Shown here: positions 8,194-17,538 of the stretch, piece after piece
Position numbering within the stretch: position 1 is the first letter of the stretch
Layout: each line of letters opens with the position of its first letter
Assembly (NCBI GenBank): GCA_947627985.1
Contig: CANQYD010000006.1
Location: 1-64,000, forward strand
Direction of reading: 5' to 3'
DNA from: an uncultured Clostridia bacterium
GTDB taxonomy: Bacteria > Bacillota > Clostridia > Oscillospirales > Ruminococcaceae
DNA length: 64,000 nt
Made by a program: the position numbers and the translations under genes
Notes under the pieces: generated by a model
What the model saw: only the letters and a program-made list of their open reading frames with translations
Databases searched by the model: none
Told to the model about the DNA's origin: nothing

Positions 8194-9678
8194 ATGAAAA
8201 AAATATTCATCGCCATCGACCTGAAGAGCTTCTATGCCTCGGTCGAATGCCGGGAAAGGGGCATGGACCCGCTCTCGACAAACCTCGTCGTCGCCGATTC
8301 GAGCCGAACCGAAAAAACCATCTGCCTCGCAGTGTCGCCGTCCTTAAAATCATTCGGGATATCGGGGCGCCCGCGCCTTTTTGAGGTCGTGCAGAGGGTG
8401 GGGGAGGTCAATTCCCTTCGGGTCCGGCAGTCTCCGGTACACCGACTGACCGGGGAAAGCGTATACTCCTCGGAGCTGTGCCGAAATCCGGCGCTCGCCG
8501 TCTCCTACATCATCGCGCCGCCTCGGATGGCGCACTACATCGAGTACAGCACGAAAATCTACGACATCTACCTGAAATACGTCTCGCCGGAGGATATCCA
8601 CGTCTACTCCATCGACGAGGTCTTTATCGACGCGACCTGCTACCTTGCGAGCTACGGTCTTTCGCCTCATGATTTCGCGATGCTTTTGATACGCGATGTT
8701 CTCAGGACGACCGGGATCACCGCAACCGCCGGGATCGGCACGAATATGTATCTTTGCAAGATCGCGATGGATATCGTCGCCAAGAAGATGCAGCCCGACA
8801 AAGACGGCGTTCGTATCGCGGAACTTGACGAGATGAGCTACCGCCGCAGTCTTTGGGATCATCAGCCTCTCACCGATTTTTGGCGCATCGGAAACGGCTA
8901 TGCCGAAAAGCTCGAGCGTCACAGAATGCGGACAATGGGGGACGTAGCCGAGTGCTCGATAAGAAACGAGAAGCTCCTCTACGACCTCTTCGGGGTCAAT
9001 GCCGAGCTGCTGATCGATCACGCATGGGGCTGGGAGCCGGTCACAATACAGGACATCAAATCATATAAGCCGGAGACGAACAGCATAAGCTCGGGGCAGG
9101 TATTAAAAGAGCCCTACAGCTTTGAAAAGGCTCGGACAGTCGTCCGCGAGATGGCAGACCTGCTGACTCTCGATCTTGTGGATAAGGCAGTCGCGACGCC
9201 TCAGCTCACGCTCACGATAGGCTACGACGTTCAGAATATCCCGAACGGCTACACCGGCGAGGTGAAGATCGACGGCTACGGCAGAAAGATACCTAAGCAC
9301 TCCCACGGCACCGTCAATTTGGAGCGACCCATGAACTCTTCAAGAATCATCACCGAAGCCGTCGTAGGGCTGTATGATAAAATTGTCGGCAGGGATATGC
9401 TTATTCGGAGGATAAATATAGCCGCCTGCAACCTCATTCCCGAGGCGGATATCCCCGACGGTCTGCCGGAGCAGATGGACATGTTCACCGACTATGATCT
9501 GCTCGACAAAGAGCGGGAACGGCAAAAAATCAGGCTCGAACGGGAGCATGAACTGCAAAAAGCGGTGATCGGGATCAGGAAAAAATACGGCAAAAATTCG
9601 GTCTTAAAGGGCATGAATTTTGAAGACGGAGCCACCGCAAGAGAGCGTAACACCCAGATAGGAGGACATAAAGCATGA
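8194..9678 (+). CDS. Y-family DNA polymerase (UmuC/UvrX-like)
   Basis: IFIAIDLKSFYASVECRERG; SIDEVFIDATCYL; TAGIGTNMYLCKIAMDIVAKKM. Confidence 0.93.
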   Translation: MKKIFIAIDLKSFYASVECRERGMDPLSTNLVVADSSRTEKTICLAVSPSLKSFGISGRPRLFEVVQRVGEVNSLRVRQSPVHRLTGESVYSSELCRNPALAVSYIIAPPRMAHYIEYSTKIYDIYLKYVSPEDIHVYSIDEVFIDATCYLASYGLSPHDFAMLLIRDVLRTTGITATAGIGTNMYLCKIAMDIVAKKMQPDKDGVRIAELDEMSYRRSLWDHQPLTDFWRIGNGYAEKLERHRMRTMGDVAECSIRNEKLLYDLFGVNAELLIDHAWGWEPVTIQDIKSYKPETNSISSGQVLKEPYSFEKARTVVREMADLLTLDLVDKAVATPQLTLTIGYDVQNIPNGYTGEVKIDGYGRKIPKHSHGTVNLERPMNSSRIITEAVVGLYDKIVGRDMLIRRINIAACNLIPEADIPDGLPEQMDMFTDYDLLDKERERQKIRLEREHELQKAVIGIRKKYGKNSVLKGMNFEDGATARERNTQIGGHKA

Positions 9679-10229
9679 CATATAAAATCATACGCAGCAA
9701 AAGAAAAACCCTCGGAATCGAGGTGAATTCCGACGGCGTGACGGTAAGAGCGCCAATGAAGATAAGCGACAGGGAGATAGAAAAATTCGTATCCGAGCAT
9801 ATCTTATGGATCGAGAAAAATCTTAAGAAGATAAAAGCCCGGCAGACCGCTTTGGCGGATATAAAGCCTTTAAGCGATGAGGAGCTCGATGATCTTGTAT
9901 CCTCCGCCAAAAAACTTATCCCCGAGCGGGTGGAAATATATGCCCAAAAGATCGGCGTCAGATACGGCAGGATAACGATCCGCAAACAGCGCTCAAAGTG
10001 GGGGAGCTGCTCATCGAAGGGAAATCTTAATTTCAACTGCCTTTTAATGCTCGCGCCCCTTTCGGTCATCGACAGCGTCGTCGTGCACGAGCTCTGTCAT
10101 CTTAAGGAGATGAATCACTCCGAGCGCTTTTACGCCGAGGTTTTAAAGGCATATCCCGATTATTATCAGCAAAATAAGTGGCTCAAAGAAAACGGTCCCA
10201 AGCTTATGGCAAGGCTGAAGAAAGGATAA
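9675..10229 (+). CDS. YgjP-like (DUF45) zinc metallopeptidase domain protein
   Basis: RKQRSKWGSCSSKGNLNFNCLLMLAPLSVIDSVVVHELCHLKEMNHSERFYAEV (HELCH motif); start overlaps polymerase stop as ATGA. Confidence 0.9.
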   Translation: MTYKIIRSKRKTLGIEVNSDGVTVRAPMKISDREIEKFVSEHILWIEKNLKKIKARQTALADIKPLSDEELDDLVSSAKKLIPERVEIYAQKIGVRYGRITIRKQRSKWGSCSSKGNLNFNCLLMLAPLSVIDSVVVHELCHLKEMNHSERFYAEVLKAYPDYYQQNKWLKENGPKLMARLKKG

Positions 10230-10232
10230 CCC

Positions 10233-10625
10233 ATGGGAAAATACGACAGCATAATAAATCTTCCTCACCACCAATCAACCACCCGACCTCACATGTCAAA
10301 TCATGACAGAGCCGCTCAGTTCAGCCCGTTTGCGGCGCTTTCCGGTCATGAGGAGGCGATTGAGGAGACCGCCCGCCTCACCGACGGCAGGATAGTTTTA
10401 GGCGAATACGAAGCCGAAATTTTAGATGAAAAACTGCGGCTTTTAATAGAAAATCCCCGCCGCAAAATCGCCGTTACCTACTTCGTGCCCGACCCCAAAA
10501 AGCAGGGCGGGAAATATGTCACCGTCGAAAAGACCGCAAGAAGGGTGGACGAAGTATATCATAAAATCATCTTCGAGGACCGCTCCGAGATACGTTTTGA
10601 GGACGTCATCGACATCCTCCTTTAG
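10233..10625 (+). CDS. YolD-like family protein
   Basis: Short protein after a UvrX-like polymerase; HMSNHDRAAQFSPFAALSGHEEAIEETARLTDGR. Confidence 0.82.
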   Translation: MGKYDSIINLPHHQSTTRPHMSNHDRAAQFSPFAALSGHEEAIEETARLTDGRIVLGEYEAEILDEKLRLLIENPRRKIAVTYFVPDPKKQGGKYVTVEKTARRVDEVYHKIIFEDRSEIRFEDVIDILL

Positions 10626-10649
10626 GTCAAAAAATACCTCCGATTTTAA

Positions 10650-10678
10650 TTGACAAGAGAGGGGATTTATTGTATAAT
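10650..10678 (+). promoter_or_regulatory. Promoter for GH31 gene (TTGACA-17-TATAAT)
   Basis: TTGACA 10650-10655, TATAAT 10673-10678. Confidence 0.8.
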
Positions 10679-10720
10679 AAATATCACAAACCGTCAATAA
10701 AAAATGTCAGGAGGTTTAAC

Positions 10721-12703
10721 ATGAGATTTGATAATCAAAACGGCAGACTTACCTGCCGCACCGGAGGCGAGCTGCTCGTCATCGAGCCCTGGGGAAAGGA
10801 TTCGTTAAGAGTCCGCGCGACCATGCAAAGGGAGCTCACCGGCAGGGATTGGGCTTTGAGCGAGACCCCCGAGAAAACTCAGCCCGTCATAGATATAAAG
10901 GATCACGAGGCTGTCATAGAAAACGGCAGGATAAAGGCAACCGTCAACTTCGCCGGCGTCATCACATTCTATCGCGACGGCAAGATGATTTTGCGGGAAT
11001 ATTTCCGCTCCTACGGCGGCACTTTGTCCCAGAAGAGCAGGTGCTTAAAGATCGTAAACCGCGAGTGGAAGGGCGTTATCGGCGGGTCGGAGTATTCTCT
11101 GAACGTCAAATTCGAGCCGAATAAGGACGAGAGAATCTTCGGCATGGGTCAGTATCAGGACGGCTGCTTCGACCTCAAGGGCTGCGTTTTGGAGCTTGCC
11201 CAGCGCAATTCTCAGATATCGGTGCCGTTCATGGTCTCGAATTTGGGATACGGATTTTTATGGAATAATCCCGCCGTCGGTCGCGTGACGTTCGGCTATA
11301 ACTACACCGAATGGGTCGCAAGAGCCACGAAGGAGATGGACTATTACATCACCGTAGCCGATACCCCAAAGGCGATACTTGAAAACTATACTTCCGCGAC
11401 GGGACGCGCCGAGATGTTCCCCGAGGACCTCATGGGTCTTTGGCAGTGCAAACTCCGTTACCGTACTCAGGACGAAGTTTTGGAGGTCGCGAGGAAGTAC
11501 AAGGAAGAGGGGATAAAGATCGATCAGATCGTCATCGATTTCTTCCACTGGACGGTTCAGGGCGACTGGAAATTCGACAAGACCTACTGGCAGGACCCGA
11601 AAGCGATGATAGACGAGCTTCACAGCATGGGCATCAAGGTCATCGTATCGGTATGGCCCTCGGTGGACAGAAAGAGCGAGAATTTCTATCCGATGACGGA
11701 GCGGGGACTTCTCATCAAGACGGAACGCGGCGCCGCTCAGACCTACGACTATCAGGGCGACTGCGTGGAGATCGACCCCTTCAACCCCGAGACGAGAAAG
11801 TACGTCTGGGAGGTCTGCAAGAAAAATTACTACGACTACGGCATAGACGCCTTCTGGCTCGACAATTCCGAGCCCGACTACGGCGTATATGATTTTGAAA
11901 ATTACAGATACAGCGAGGGACCCGCGCTTGAGGTCAGCAACATGTACCCGCAGATGTACAGCAGAGTTTTCTATGACGAGATGTCAAAGCTCGGCAAGCC
12001 CGTCGTCAACCTTTTGAGATGCGCATGGGCAGGCTCCCAGAAATACGGCAACGTCGTCTGGTCGGGCGACGTCCCATCGACCTTTGAGGCGTTTAAGGAT
12101 CAGCTGAAATGCGGGCTCAACATGGGTCTTGCCGGCATTCCTTGGTGGACGACCGACATCGGCGGCTTCATGACCGACGACGTCAACGACCCCGATTTCC
12201 GGCAGCTTCTCATCAGGTGGTACCAGTTCGCGGTCTATTCCGCAGTCCTCCGTATGCACGGCGACAGGGGACCGTACGATATTCCTCCTCTTGACGATCG
12301 CGATTGGGGCGGCGGATATCTCCACACTGGTCAGCCGAACGAGCTTTGGAGCTACGGCGAGGAAAATTACAAGATCATGCGGCACTATTACGACATCAGG
12401 ATCGCGATGCACGACTACATCAAGAGCCTTTACAAAGAGGCTCACGAGAACGGCTCGCCGCTTATCCGGGCGATGTTCTATGAGTTCCCGGAGGACGAAA
12501 AGTGCTGGGGTCTTGACGATCAGTACATGTTCGGCGATAAATATCTCGTCGCGCCCATCTTCGAGCTGAACAAGTTCGAGCGGGAGGTCTACCTGCCGAA
12601 GGGAAGCTGGAAGCTGACCTCCACCGGGGAAATCTATGAAGGCGGAAAGACCGTCAGCGTAGCGGCGCCTATCGAATATTCGCCGGTGTTTGAAAGGGTT
12701 TAA
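10721..12703 (+). CDS. Glycoside hydrolase family 31 (alpha-xylosidase-like)
   Basis: GIKIDQIVIDFFHWTVQGDWKFD..WPDPKAM-like block, DAFWLDNSEPDYG catalytic region. Confidence 0.93.
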   Translation: MRFDNQNGRLTCRTGGELLVIEPWGKDSLRVRATMQRELTGRDWALSETPEKTQPVIDIKDHEAVIENGRIKATVNFAGVITFYRDGKMILREYFRSYGGTLSQKSRCLKIVNREWKGVIGGSEYSLNVKFEPNKDERIFGMGQYQDGCFDLKGCVLELAQRNSQISVPFMVSNLGYGFLWNNPAVGRVTFGYNYTEWVARATKEMDYYITVADTPKAILENYTSATGRAEMFPEDLMGLWQCKLRYRTQDEVLEVARKYKEEGIKIDQIVIDFFHWTVQGDWKFDKTYWQDPKAMIDELHSMGIKVIVSVWPSVDRKSENFYPMTERGLLIKTERGAAQTYDYQGDCVEIDPFNPETRKYVWEVCKKNYYDYGIDAFWLDNSEPDYGVYDFENYRYSEGPALEVSNMYPQMYSRVFYDEMSKLGKPVVNLLRCAWAGSQKYGNVVWSGDVPSTFEAFKDQLKCGLNMGLAGIPWWTTDIGGFMTDDVNDPDFRQLLIRWYQFAVYSAVLRMHGDRGPYDIPPLDDRDWGGGYLHTGQPNELWSYGEENYKIMRHYYDIRIAMHDYIKSLYKEAHENGSPLIRAMFYEFPEDEKCWGLDDQYMFGDKYLVAPIFELNKFEREVYLPKGSWKLTSTGEIYEGGKTVSVAAPIEYSPVFERV

Positions 12704-12734
12704 GGATATAATCCCGCCCGAAATATTCAAAAAA

Positions 12735-12764
12735 AAATCAGGATCAAGCCCGCAAGAGCTTGGT
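12735..12764. terminator. Bidirectional terminator-like hairpin between convergent genes
   Basis: AAAAAAAATCAGGATCAAGC-CCGCAAGA-GCTTGGTCCTGAAAATATTAT. Confidence 0.6.
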
Positions 12765-12788
12765 CCTGAAAATATTATACGGGAGATT

Positions 12789-13658
12789 TTAAATCTCCCG
12801 GAGCTCATACTCCCTCGACCCGTACCCGATCTTCGCCGCGGCTTCGACGGTGTGAACGCCGTTGCGGGACTCGACCCTCTCAAGAAAATGCTTCTGCCCG
12901 GGGTCGTCCTTCGCCGCATAGACGAGATCAAGGCACGCCTGATCGATCGCAATAGGATCAAGAGAAGCCAAAATCCCGATGTCCTTCATGCAGGGGTCCT
13001 CGGCGACGTCGCAGCAGTCGCAGTCCACCGACATGTTCGCCATGACGTTTATATACGCGATTTTTCCGTCAAAGAACTTGATGACCGAGCCGGCAGCGTC
13101 AGCCATCGACTCCAAGAACGCGTCATGAGGCGCAGCCCAGATGTTGTGCTCGGTGTCTCCGGAGCCGTGGATATAAGCCTTGCCGAACGAGGACGCTACG
13201 CCGATCGAGAGCTGTTTCAGAGCTCCTCCGTAGCCGCCCATCGGGTGACCCTTGAAGTGGGAGAGGACCAGCATCGAGTCGTATTTTTTGAGATTTTTTC
13301 CGACGTAATTTTTCTTGATGACCCTGCCGTCAGGGATATCCAAAACGAGATCGGGACCCTCGGCGTCCAAAAGATCGACATTGTAATAATCGTTCCAACC
13401 GTGCTTTTTGATGGCTTTGAGGTGTTTTTTTGTGGTATTTCTCTCGCCGTCGTAAGCGGTGTTGCACTCGACGACGGTCCCGCCGACGAAGTCCGCGACG
13501 GGCTTCCAGAAGGGAGGACGCAGGAAATTCTGATTCCCGACCTCACCGGAGTGAACCTTTAGCGCGACGTTGCCGGAAAGCGTTACCCCGAGGCGCTTGT
13601 AGACTTCGAGCGCCGCTTCCGGGGAGACTGTTTTTGTGAAGTAGACGATGGATTTCAT
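12789..13658 (-). CDS. DUF362 domain-containing protein
   Basis: VALKVHSGEVGNQNFLRPPFWKPVADFVGGTVVECNTAY...LSHFKGHPMGGYGGALKQLSIGVASSFGK. Confidence 0.85.
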   Translation of the reverse strand: MKSIVYFTKTVSPEAALEVYKRLGVTLSGNVALKVHSGEVGNQNFLRPPFWKPVADFVGGTVVECNTAYDGERNTTKKHLKAIKKHGWNDYYNVDLLDAEGPDLVLDIPDGRVIKKNYVGKNLKKYDSMLVLSHFKGHPMGGYGGALKQLSIGVASSFGKAYIHGSGDTEHNIWAAPHDAFLESMADAAGSVIKFFDGKIAYINVMANMSVDCDCCDVAEDPCMKDIGILASLDPIAIDQACLDLVYAAKDDPGQKHFLERVESRNGVHTVEAAAKIGYGSREYELREI

Positions 13659-13761
13659 GACGGACCTCCTGAAAATTTGTTTTAGGATATTATACCACGC
13701 GGCAAATAATTTTTCAATAGCGGGGGAGAAATTTTTGAATATATCCTCTTTCCTTCAATAG

Positions 13762-13790
13762 TTGACAATTCGGCAAAACAGTGCTATATT
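13762..13790 (+). promoter_or_regulatory. Promoter TTGACA-17-TATATT upstream of AraC-type regulator
   Basis: TTGACA 13762-13767, TATATT 13785-13790. Confidence 0.7.
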
Positions 13791-13861
13791 ATAAAAAAAG
13801 CGCTTATTTTTTATCACCCTTCGCAAAAATCTTGCGCGGAATCAGTCAGGAGGTTTGCAAA

Positions 13862-14731
13862 ATGGACTGTGAGCTCGTCGAATCGGCATACCCTGTCCTG
13901 TGTTATCGAAGAAGCACCAACCCCGGCATTCAGGGGGAAGACGCCGTGCCCTTCCACCGCCACGACGGCTTTGAATTTTATCTTTTCCTCGGCGGCACCG
14001 TCAACTTCTACGTCGGCGATACGGTATATTCACCCGCCCGAGGCGAGCTGTTCATCATCAGTCCCGACCGTGCCCACCGTGCGATCAGCAGGGGGAACGA
14101 GCCGTATGAGCGGTTCATCATCAATCTCAGAAAGGACAAAATTCTCCGCTACATGTCCGACGAGGTCAGCCTTTCGAGATGTTTCGACGGCTCCGATACC
14201 CAAGCTCTTAAGCGGCTTCGCTTAAGTTATGACGCGGTAGATGAATACTGCTCGATCGCGGAAAAGCTCTCCCGCGCGGTATATCTGAGGATGACGGGCG
14301 ACGATCTTTTGGTCGACGCGTACATAACCGAGATTCTGGTTCTTATCAGCCGTCAGCTCGAGGGGAAGCGGGAGACCGAGGCTCATCAGGAGGTCCCGGA
14401 GCTCGTCACGGAGGTCAAGAACTACATATTCGACCACCTCACCGAGCAGATCGCGCTTGAGGACCTCTCGGGGCAGTTTTATTTCAACGGCAAGTACATC
14501 TCGGCGACCTTCAAAAAGTACACCGGAATGACGATCAGGGCGTATATTCTCGACCAGCGGATAGCCCTTGCCAAGCGGCTTCTGCGGGAGGGCTCGAATG
14601 TCGGCGAGGCATGTTATCATTCGGGATTTTTGGATTATACGAACTTTATACGCAGCTTCACCCGAGCCGTCGGCATGAGCCCGGGAAAGTATTCAAGGTG
14701 CGCAAGAGCGGGAGCTCTTGGGAATTTTTAA
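13862..14731 (+). CDS. AraC family transcriptional regulator
   Basis: Cupin-like N-terminus (PFHRHDGFEFYLFLGGTVNFYVGD) plus AraC HTH. Confidence 0.92.
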   Translation: MDCELVESAYPVLCYRRSTNPGIQGEDAVPFHRHDGFEFYLFLGGTVNFYVGDTVYSPARGELFIISPDRAHRAISRGNEPYERFIINLRKDKILRYMSDEVSLSRCFDGSDTQALKRLRLSYDAVDEYCSIAEKLSRAVYLRMTGDDLLVDAYITEILVLISRQLEGKRETEAHQEVPELVTEVKNYIFDHLTEQIALEDLSGQFYFNGKYISATFKKYTGMTIRAYILDQRIALAKRLLREGSNVGEACYHSGFLDYTNFIRSFTRAVGMSPGKYSRCARAGALGNF

Positions 14732-14762
14732 GATGAACGGGTCCCCGGGTGGGGATATATTT

Positions 14763-14798
14763 AAGGGGAGACTGCTTTTTAAAAAGCGTCTCCCCTTC
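14763..14798. terminator. Hairpin terminator between convergent genes
   Basis: AAGGGGAGACTGCTTTTTAAAAAGCGTCTCCCCTT. Confidence 0.65.
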
Positions 14799-14811
14799 AT
14801 ATCGGCGATTT

Positions 14812-15486
14812 TTAATTCCCGCTCGGAATAAACCTCCTGATACTGTCCGCAACATTGGAAATCGGCATGGTTTGCAGCCAGATTTTGCCGGGACCGGTGA
14901 GGACCGTATTGAACAGCCCCTCGCCGCCGAAGAAGACGTTTTTGGCGCCCTTGACGGTCTGAATGTCGATCGAGACGGTCTCCTCAAAGCCGAGGACGTT
15001 GCCGGTATCGACGATCATCTGCTGACCCCGGGCAAGCTCATATTCCACCAGTTCGCCGTCTACCTCGGCAAAAACGGTGCCGCTTCCGCTCAGCTTTTGC
15101 ATGATGAATCCTTCCCCGCCGAAGAACCCCGCGCCGAACTTCTTATTGAAGTGGATCGTCAGCTCGACGCCAGTTTCACTTGCCAAAAAAGCGCCTTTTT
15201 GGAGCACGAACCTCTTGCCCTGCCCGACCTCGATAGGCATGATCCTGCCGGGGAACGACGAGCCGAACGCAATCATTCCGTCGCCGTGGGAGGTGTAGAT
15301 ATTTTGGAACATCGACTCCCCCGAAATCGCCTTCGAGAACATCTTTCCGATCCCGCCGCCCTTGGTCTGCATCTCCATGTTCGGGGTCATCCAGACCATC
15401 GAGCCCTTTTCGGTGATCATCGATTCGCCGTCTGTAAGGTTACAGATGACGACCGGGAACTTTCCGCCTTTAATGTCGTAATTCAT
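14812..15486 (-). CDS. TIGR00266/AIM24 family protein
   Basis: MNYDIKGGKFPVVICNLTDGESMITEKGSMVWMTPNMEMQTK...GGEGFIMQKLSGSGTVFAEV. Confidence 0.88.
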   Translation of the reverse strand: MNYDIKGGKFPVVICNLTDGESMITEKGSMVWMTPNMEMQTKGGGIGKMFSKAISGESMFQNIYTSHGDGMIAFGSSFPGRIMPIEVGQGKRFVLQKGAFLASETGVELTIHFNKKFGAGFFGGEGFIMQKLSGSGTVFAEVDGELVEYELARGQQMIVDTGNVLGFEETVSIDIQTVKGAKNVFFGGEGLFNTVLTGPGKIWLQTMPISNVADSIRRFIPSGN

Positions 15487-15663
15487 AATCTTCCGCCTTT
15501 CATTGTAAAAGTCGGGATTATTATACATCAAACCGTTAAAGATTTCAAGAGGTAAAGAGCATTTTTTGATGACGTATGCCCCGCATAATCTTCGCAAAAT
15601 ACTCTCTTGATTTTTCCCCCGCAGTATGCTATCATATATTCATCAAACCAAAGGAGACGTCAC

Positions 15664-16362
15664 ATGCCTAAACTTCCGACATCATCGACCGGGTTCAGCC
15701 GACCCTTCCTGCTTCCCGACAGGAAACACCGCATCAGCCGCTACTTTTTCGTTGACTACGAAAACGTCCACGAGCCCGGAATGGAGGGGCTTTCAAAGCT
15801 TAAAAGCGACGATTTGGTCATCGTCTACTACAGCAAAAACGTCAACACGATGACCTTCGATCTTCATAACGAGATCGTGAACGCCAAGGCAAATGTCGAG
15901 CTGATCCGGGTGACGGTCGGCTCCAAGAATGCTCTTGATTTCCAGCTCTCCTCAAATTTGGGATATTATATCAACTACAATATTGTCGCCGGCAACAAAA
16001 AATGCAGATATTACATCATCTCAAACGACAACGGCTACACGGTGCTGAGCTCGTTTTGGGAGCAGTTCGGGGCTGAGGTCTCGGTCGCGACGTCGATCCG
16101 CTCGATATGCGACCCGGTCGACACCTCGCCGTTTTTGCCGACCATAAAGACCCTCAGTCTGACCGAAGCCGAGGAGCATACGGTCGTCGGCTGCATACGG
16201 GCAGGAATGTACGGAAGCGCACTGCATGACGCATTGCAGCGCGACGTCAAGCCGCCCGAGCGCGCAACGGAGATATATCACGCCCTGCGCAGCGTCATCG
16301 ACAGCGGCAATAACTCCAAGCCCAAGCTCAGGGCAAGGGCGGCAAATAAGAAACAGGCGTGA
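15664..16362 (+). CDS. NYN/PIN-like domain protein
   Basis: RYFFVDYENVHEPGMEGLSKLKSDDLVIVYYSKN...CRYYIISNDNGYTVLSSFWEQ. Confidence 0.75.
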   Translation: MPKLPTSSTGFSRPFLLPDRKHRISRYFFVDYENVHEPGMEGLSKLKSDDLVIVYYSKNVNTMTFDLHNEIVNAKANVELIRVTVGSKNALDFQLSSNLGYYINYNIVAGNKKCRYYIISNDNGYTVLSSFWEQFGAEVSVATSIRSICDPVDTSPFLPTIKTLSLTEAEEHTVVGCIRAGMYGSALHDALQRDVKPPERATEIYHALRSVIDSGNNSKPKLRARAANKKQA

Positions 16363-16422
16363 AATGCCGCCGGTAAAAAATGCGTCCGCGAGGGCGTATT
16401 TTGCATATCCTAAAATTTTCTC

Positions 16423-16545
16423 GGGTGTGTACAAATCGCCCTCATTATCCTCGCTAATTAAATCTGTCACCAACGGCGACACCTTGAAATTCTGACAATC
16501 CGATATCTGACTTCTGTCCTCTTTATGTGGTCGCTTCGACCACAT
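16423..16545 (+). mobile_element. MITE (123 bp) flanked by 10-bp direct repeat AAATTTTCTC
   Basis: AAATTTTCTC at 16413-16422 and 16546-16555; internal sequence matches MITEs at 7992 and 30000. Confidence 0.85.
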
Positions 16546-16589
16546 AAATTTTCTCGGGAGTGTACAAACCGCCCACAACATGATATAAT

Positions 16590-16892
16590 ATGGTTGAGGT
16601 GATAAAAATGTCGAGAGTAGCAAAAATTGATGAAAACATATATTGCCCAAAATGCGGCAAGCACGAGCATCAGGTCAGACACGGCAAAAACAAGTCCGGC
16701 TCGCAGAAATACCGTTGCAACGACTGCAATATGGACTACACTCCAGAACCGCGCCCGTGGCAGTACAGTGAAGAAGTTCGCGAGCAAGCAATCAAGGCGT
16801 ACTACTCCGGAGTGAGCGGTCGAAAGGTAGGACTTTTGAACAATTTCAACAAATCCAACGTCTATAATTGGATAAAAAAACGAAATAAATAA
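16590..16892 (+). CDS. IS1 family InsA-like zinc-ribbon/HTH protein
   Basis: YCPKCGKHEHQVRHGKNKSGSQKYRCNDCNMDYT...VYNWIKKR. Confidence 0.88.
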   Translation: MVEVIKMSRVAKIDENIYCPKCGKHEHQVRHGKNKSGSQKYRCNDCNMDYTPEPRPWQYSEEVREQAIKAYYSGVSGRKVGLLNNFNKSNVYNWIKKRNK

Positions 16893-17439
16893 TCAACAGC
16901 TCGTTGAAAATCCGTCAAAAATTTCTGAAATTTTTAAAAAATTCATTAACAAGCCTAAACTTTTTGAACTCGACGAGCTTTACTGGTTTATCGGCAAAAA
17001 GCCGAAAACCGAGACGAAAGAAAATGTTTATTTGATGACTATGGTTGCCCGCAAACCGCGTATTATTGCCGGTTTACAGGTTGCCGAGGATAAGTCTGCG
17101 CACAGGATTCAGGAGATTGTCGACGGCGCTCCGTATGCAGATTTCTACTGTACCGACGGGTATTTCGGTTATCTGAGCGTTATCTATCCCGGAAAGCATA
17201 TCTACAACTGCCATGACAAAAGCGACACTTTCACCGTCGAAAGCGTTAATGCGGACCTGAGCGATTATATACCGCTGCTCAGGCGCAGGAGCAGATGTTT
17301 TGCAAGGAGTATTGAAACCCTGAGAGCCGTCGTTGAAGTTTTTGTTAACGCCTATAACAAATTCGGAATCGCAAAATTGATGTATCGTGAGAAGTATCCA
17401 AAAGGAGAATTGCCCTTCGGACTGGTTGATTTTCTTTAA
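16876..17439 (+). CDS. IS1 family InsB-like transposase (open in another frame from 16876; no ATG near the start)
   Basis: FELDELYWFIGKKPKTETKENVYLMTMVARKPRIIAGLQV...DGYFGYL...VESVNADLSDYIPLLRRRSRCFARS. Confidence 0.82.
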   Translation, partial: KNEINNQQLVENPSKISEIFKKFINKPKLFELDELYWFIGKKPKTETKENVYLMTMVARKPRIIAGLQVAEDKSAHRIQEIVDGAPYADFYCTDGYFGYLSVIYPGKHIYNCHDKSDTFTVESVNADLSDYIPLLRRRSRCFARSIETLRAVVEVFVNAYNKFGIAKLMYREKYPKGELPFGLVDFL

Positions 17440-17477
17440 TGTGGGTGGAATGGACACTCCCCATTTTTCCGCACATA

Positions 17478-17506
17478 TTGACAACCCTATTATAAAGTGA
17501 TATCAT
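17478..17506 (+). promoter_or_regulatory. Promoter TTGACA-17-TATCAT
   Basis: TTGACA 17478-17483, TATCAT 17501-17506; starts 16 bp after the IS right end. Confidence 0.65.
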
Positions 17507-17538
17507 AATTATATAATTCTCTTGAAAGGGATGATAAC

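Larger units (their letters stand above)
16556..17461 (+). mobile_element. IS1-family insertion sequence, about 906 bp
   Basis: Terminal inverted repeats GGGAGTGTACAAACCGCCCACA / GGGAGTGTCCATTCCACCCACA flanking InsA-like zinc-ribbon and InsB-like DDE ORFs. Confidence 0.85.

Noticed and set aside
12690-13562. 290-aa plus-strand ORF opposite DUF362 gene
   Set aside because: Antisense to a well-supported CDS; no family signature or RBS.
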